NCBI GenBank assembly: GCA_037968995.1
Contig: JBBKWP010000178.1
Coordinates: 1 to 64,000 of the forward strand
Direction: 5' to 3'
From: JAEXNA01 sp037968995
GTDB lineage: Bacteria > Vulcanimicrobiota > Xenobia > Xenobiales > JADMJV01
DNA: 64,000 nt
Shown here piece after piece: positions 63,028 through 64,000 of this stretch. Position 1 is the stretch's first letter; each line of letters starts with the position of its first letter. The position numbers and the translations under genes were made by a program. A model generated the notes under the pieces. It was given only the letters and a program-made list of their open reading frames with translations, was not told the DNA's origin and did no database searches.

Positions 63028-63057
63028 AAAAAAAAAGGGCCCCAAATAGGGACCCTT
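63028..63057 (-). terminator. Rho-independent terminator downstream of pilO
   Basis: On the minus strand, AGGGTCCC pairs with GGGGCCCT (one G-T pair) around TATTT, followed by nine T. It ends 25 bases after the pilO stop and separates the pil genes from rpsO. Confidence 0.85.
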
Positions 63058-63081
63058 CCGGTAGCCGTTTCGCGATGAGGT

Positions 63082-63756
63082 CTAATTAGAACCTTGTCGC
63101 AAGTAGGCCGTGATGGGAATGGTGATACTCAGGACAGGACTGTTGGTATCTTCCCCACGTGCGGGGTTGAGGCTGATTCTGTTGATAGTCACGAGACGGT
63201 CCAGTTTGAGATCGCCTAGCTGGTAGAGGAAATCTACCAAAGTGGAGTATCGGCCGGTCATCGTCATGTCGAAGACGCGAGTGGGAAATCCTTGGAGCGT
63301 TTGAGACTCCTCGGCCACTGGAGCGGCCGCTGCGGCCTCTCCAGTGGCTTCGGCGCCTTCTCCGCCCTCTTTGTTGGCCACTTCGGTAACTGCTGCACCA
63401 CCTGGAGTGATTGAGAGAATTGAGAATTCGTCGTCACCGGTGATCTCTGCCTGAGCTCCGACCAAACGCTCGATTTCAGCGATGTAGTTGGCCACGAAGA
63501 GTTCAGGCTCTTCCTTGGTGAACTTGGACTGAACCAGGCTCAGAAGTTCTTTCTCTAGAACGGCGGCTTCTTCACGAAACTTAGGAAGCTGCGCGACGTC
63601 AGCCTCCAGACGCTCTTTTTGAGCGATTCGCTCTTGATGTTGAGTCTCAAGGCTTTCGATTTCTTTGTACTTGTCAGACCAGCTGACCACATAGAAACCG
63701 ACCGCCATCAGGACAATGATAAGGCCGGCCACGGCTATTTTCATTGGTGTATTCAT
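63082..63756 (-). CDS. pilO: Type IV pilus biogenesis protein PilO
   Basis: 224 residues. N-terminal membrane helix MKIAVAGLIIVLMAVGFYVV, then a coiled coil (ETQHQERIAQKERLEADVAQ), then a ferredoxin-like domain interrupted by a Gly/Ala/Glu insert (~130-150). The segment LQGFPTRVFDMTMTGRYSTL, then LVDFLYQLGDLKLDRLVTIN, is typical of PilO. It forms the inner-membrane alignment complex with PilM, PilN and PilP. ATG 63756 has GAGGAA 8 bases upstream. pilN lies directly upstream; no pilP follows, and a terminator ends the unit. Confidence 0.85.
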   Translation of the reverse strand: MNTPMKIAVAGLIIVLMAVGFYVVSWSDKYKEIESLETQHQERIAQKERLEADVAQLPKFREEAAVLEKELLSLVQSKFTKEEPELFVANYIAEIERLVGAQAEITGDDEFSILSITPGGAAVTEVANKEGGEGAEATGEAAAAAPVAEESQTLQGFPTRVFDMTMTGRYSTLVDFLYQLGDLKLDRLVTINRISLNPARGEDTNSPVLSITIPITAYLRQGSN

Positions 63757-63777
63757 TGGGGTTGTTCCTCTCTTCCT

Positions 63778-64000
63778 CTAGGGCGCCGGTGTGGCTGTGG
63801 CCGCAGCGGGGGTTTCGGATGTTGAAGGCATTTCCGAGTCGGGCTCGCTCACCGGGGCTACCTTGTCAGGTTCTGCGGTGGGGACCGAGCCTTGTCCCAT
63901 TCCGGTAGGAGGCAAAGTCGCAGCTTTCTCCGGGTCGTAATTGATGTCGAGCGTGAATGTAAACGCGCGGGTGCGGCCAGGCTCGACGAAGGTTTCCGCG
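63778..64000 (-). CDS. pilN: Probable pilN, 3' part only (cut by window edge)
   Basis: The visible 73 codons begin AETFVEPGRTRAFTFTLDI and end in an Ala/Pro/Thr-rich tail with TAG at 63778-63780. FTFTLDINY fits the end of the PilN ferredoxin-like domain. The call rests mainly on position upstream of pilO; the N-terminal part is outside the window. Confidence 0.55.
   Translation of the reverse strand, partial: AETFVEPGRTRAFTFTLDINYDPEKAATLPPTGMGQGSVPTAEPDKVAPVSEPDSEMPSTSETPAAATATPAP

Overview
The window is a 64 kb chromosomal segment from an unidentified Gram-negative-type bacterium. It carries type IV pilus genes (pilN, pilO, a pilC/gspF-type gene and a PilX-like pilin), a LolA-like periplasmic protein and a PilZ-family protein. 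Base composition is moderately GC-rich, TTG starts are frequent and many starts are stop-coupled. None of the housekeeping genes (coaBC, dinG, rpsO, pnp) lets me name a phylum by eye. No tRNA, rRNA, CRISPR array, insertion sequence or phage gene was seen.

Layout. (1) 1-12363 holds four copies of a large polytopic membrane protein family with a luminal/periplasmic-type tail, mixed with zinc-ribbon methyltransferases and a lone PilC/GspF gene. (2) 12363-17159, on the minus strand, carries methyltransferases, a family-2 glycosyltransferase, an FMO-like flavoprotein and an XRE-type regulator. (3) 17433-41939, on the plus strand, is a tightly packed operon of about 24.5 kb. Its order is PfaD-type enoyl reductase; PfaA-type KS-AT-6xACP-KR-DH; PfaC-type KS-CLF-AT-(DH)x4; a 1020-residue triplicated-repeat membrane protein; OleB; OleC; OleD; a methyltransferase; a glycosyltransferase. 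(4) 41983-48333 has a C-methyltransferase-like protein, an FAD amine-oxidase-like protein, an M20 peptidase and a fifth copy of the membrane family. (5) 48422-57622 is a mixed region: hypotheticals, PilZ, coaBC, a LexA-like DNA-binding protein, a subtilase with a C-terminal CBM48-like domain, a PilX-like protein and LolA-like. (6) 57635-64000 is housekeeping: dinG-type helicase, pnp, rpsO, pilO and partial pilN.

The centrepiece is region 3. An iterative polyunsaturated-fatty-acid-type synthase is joined in one operon to three of the four enzymes of the OleABCD beta-lactone olefin pathway, with no OleA in the window. The synthase could make a polyene chain that OleD, OleC and OleB turn through a beta-hydroxy acid and a beta-lactone into an alkene. 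If no second chain is condensed, the product would be a terminal or odd-chain polyene; otherwise OleA must be encoded elsewhere. The unknown triplicated membrane protein between the two halves is a candidate scaffold or membrane anchor. The adjoining methyltransferases, glycosyltransferases, flavoprotein and polytopic membrane family suggest that further lipid or glycan tailoring is encoded nearby, but their link to the operon is inferred only from position.
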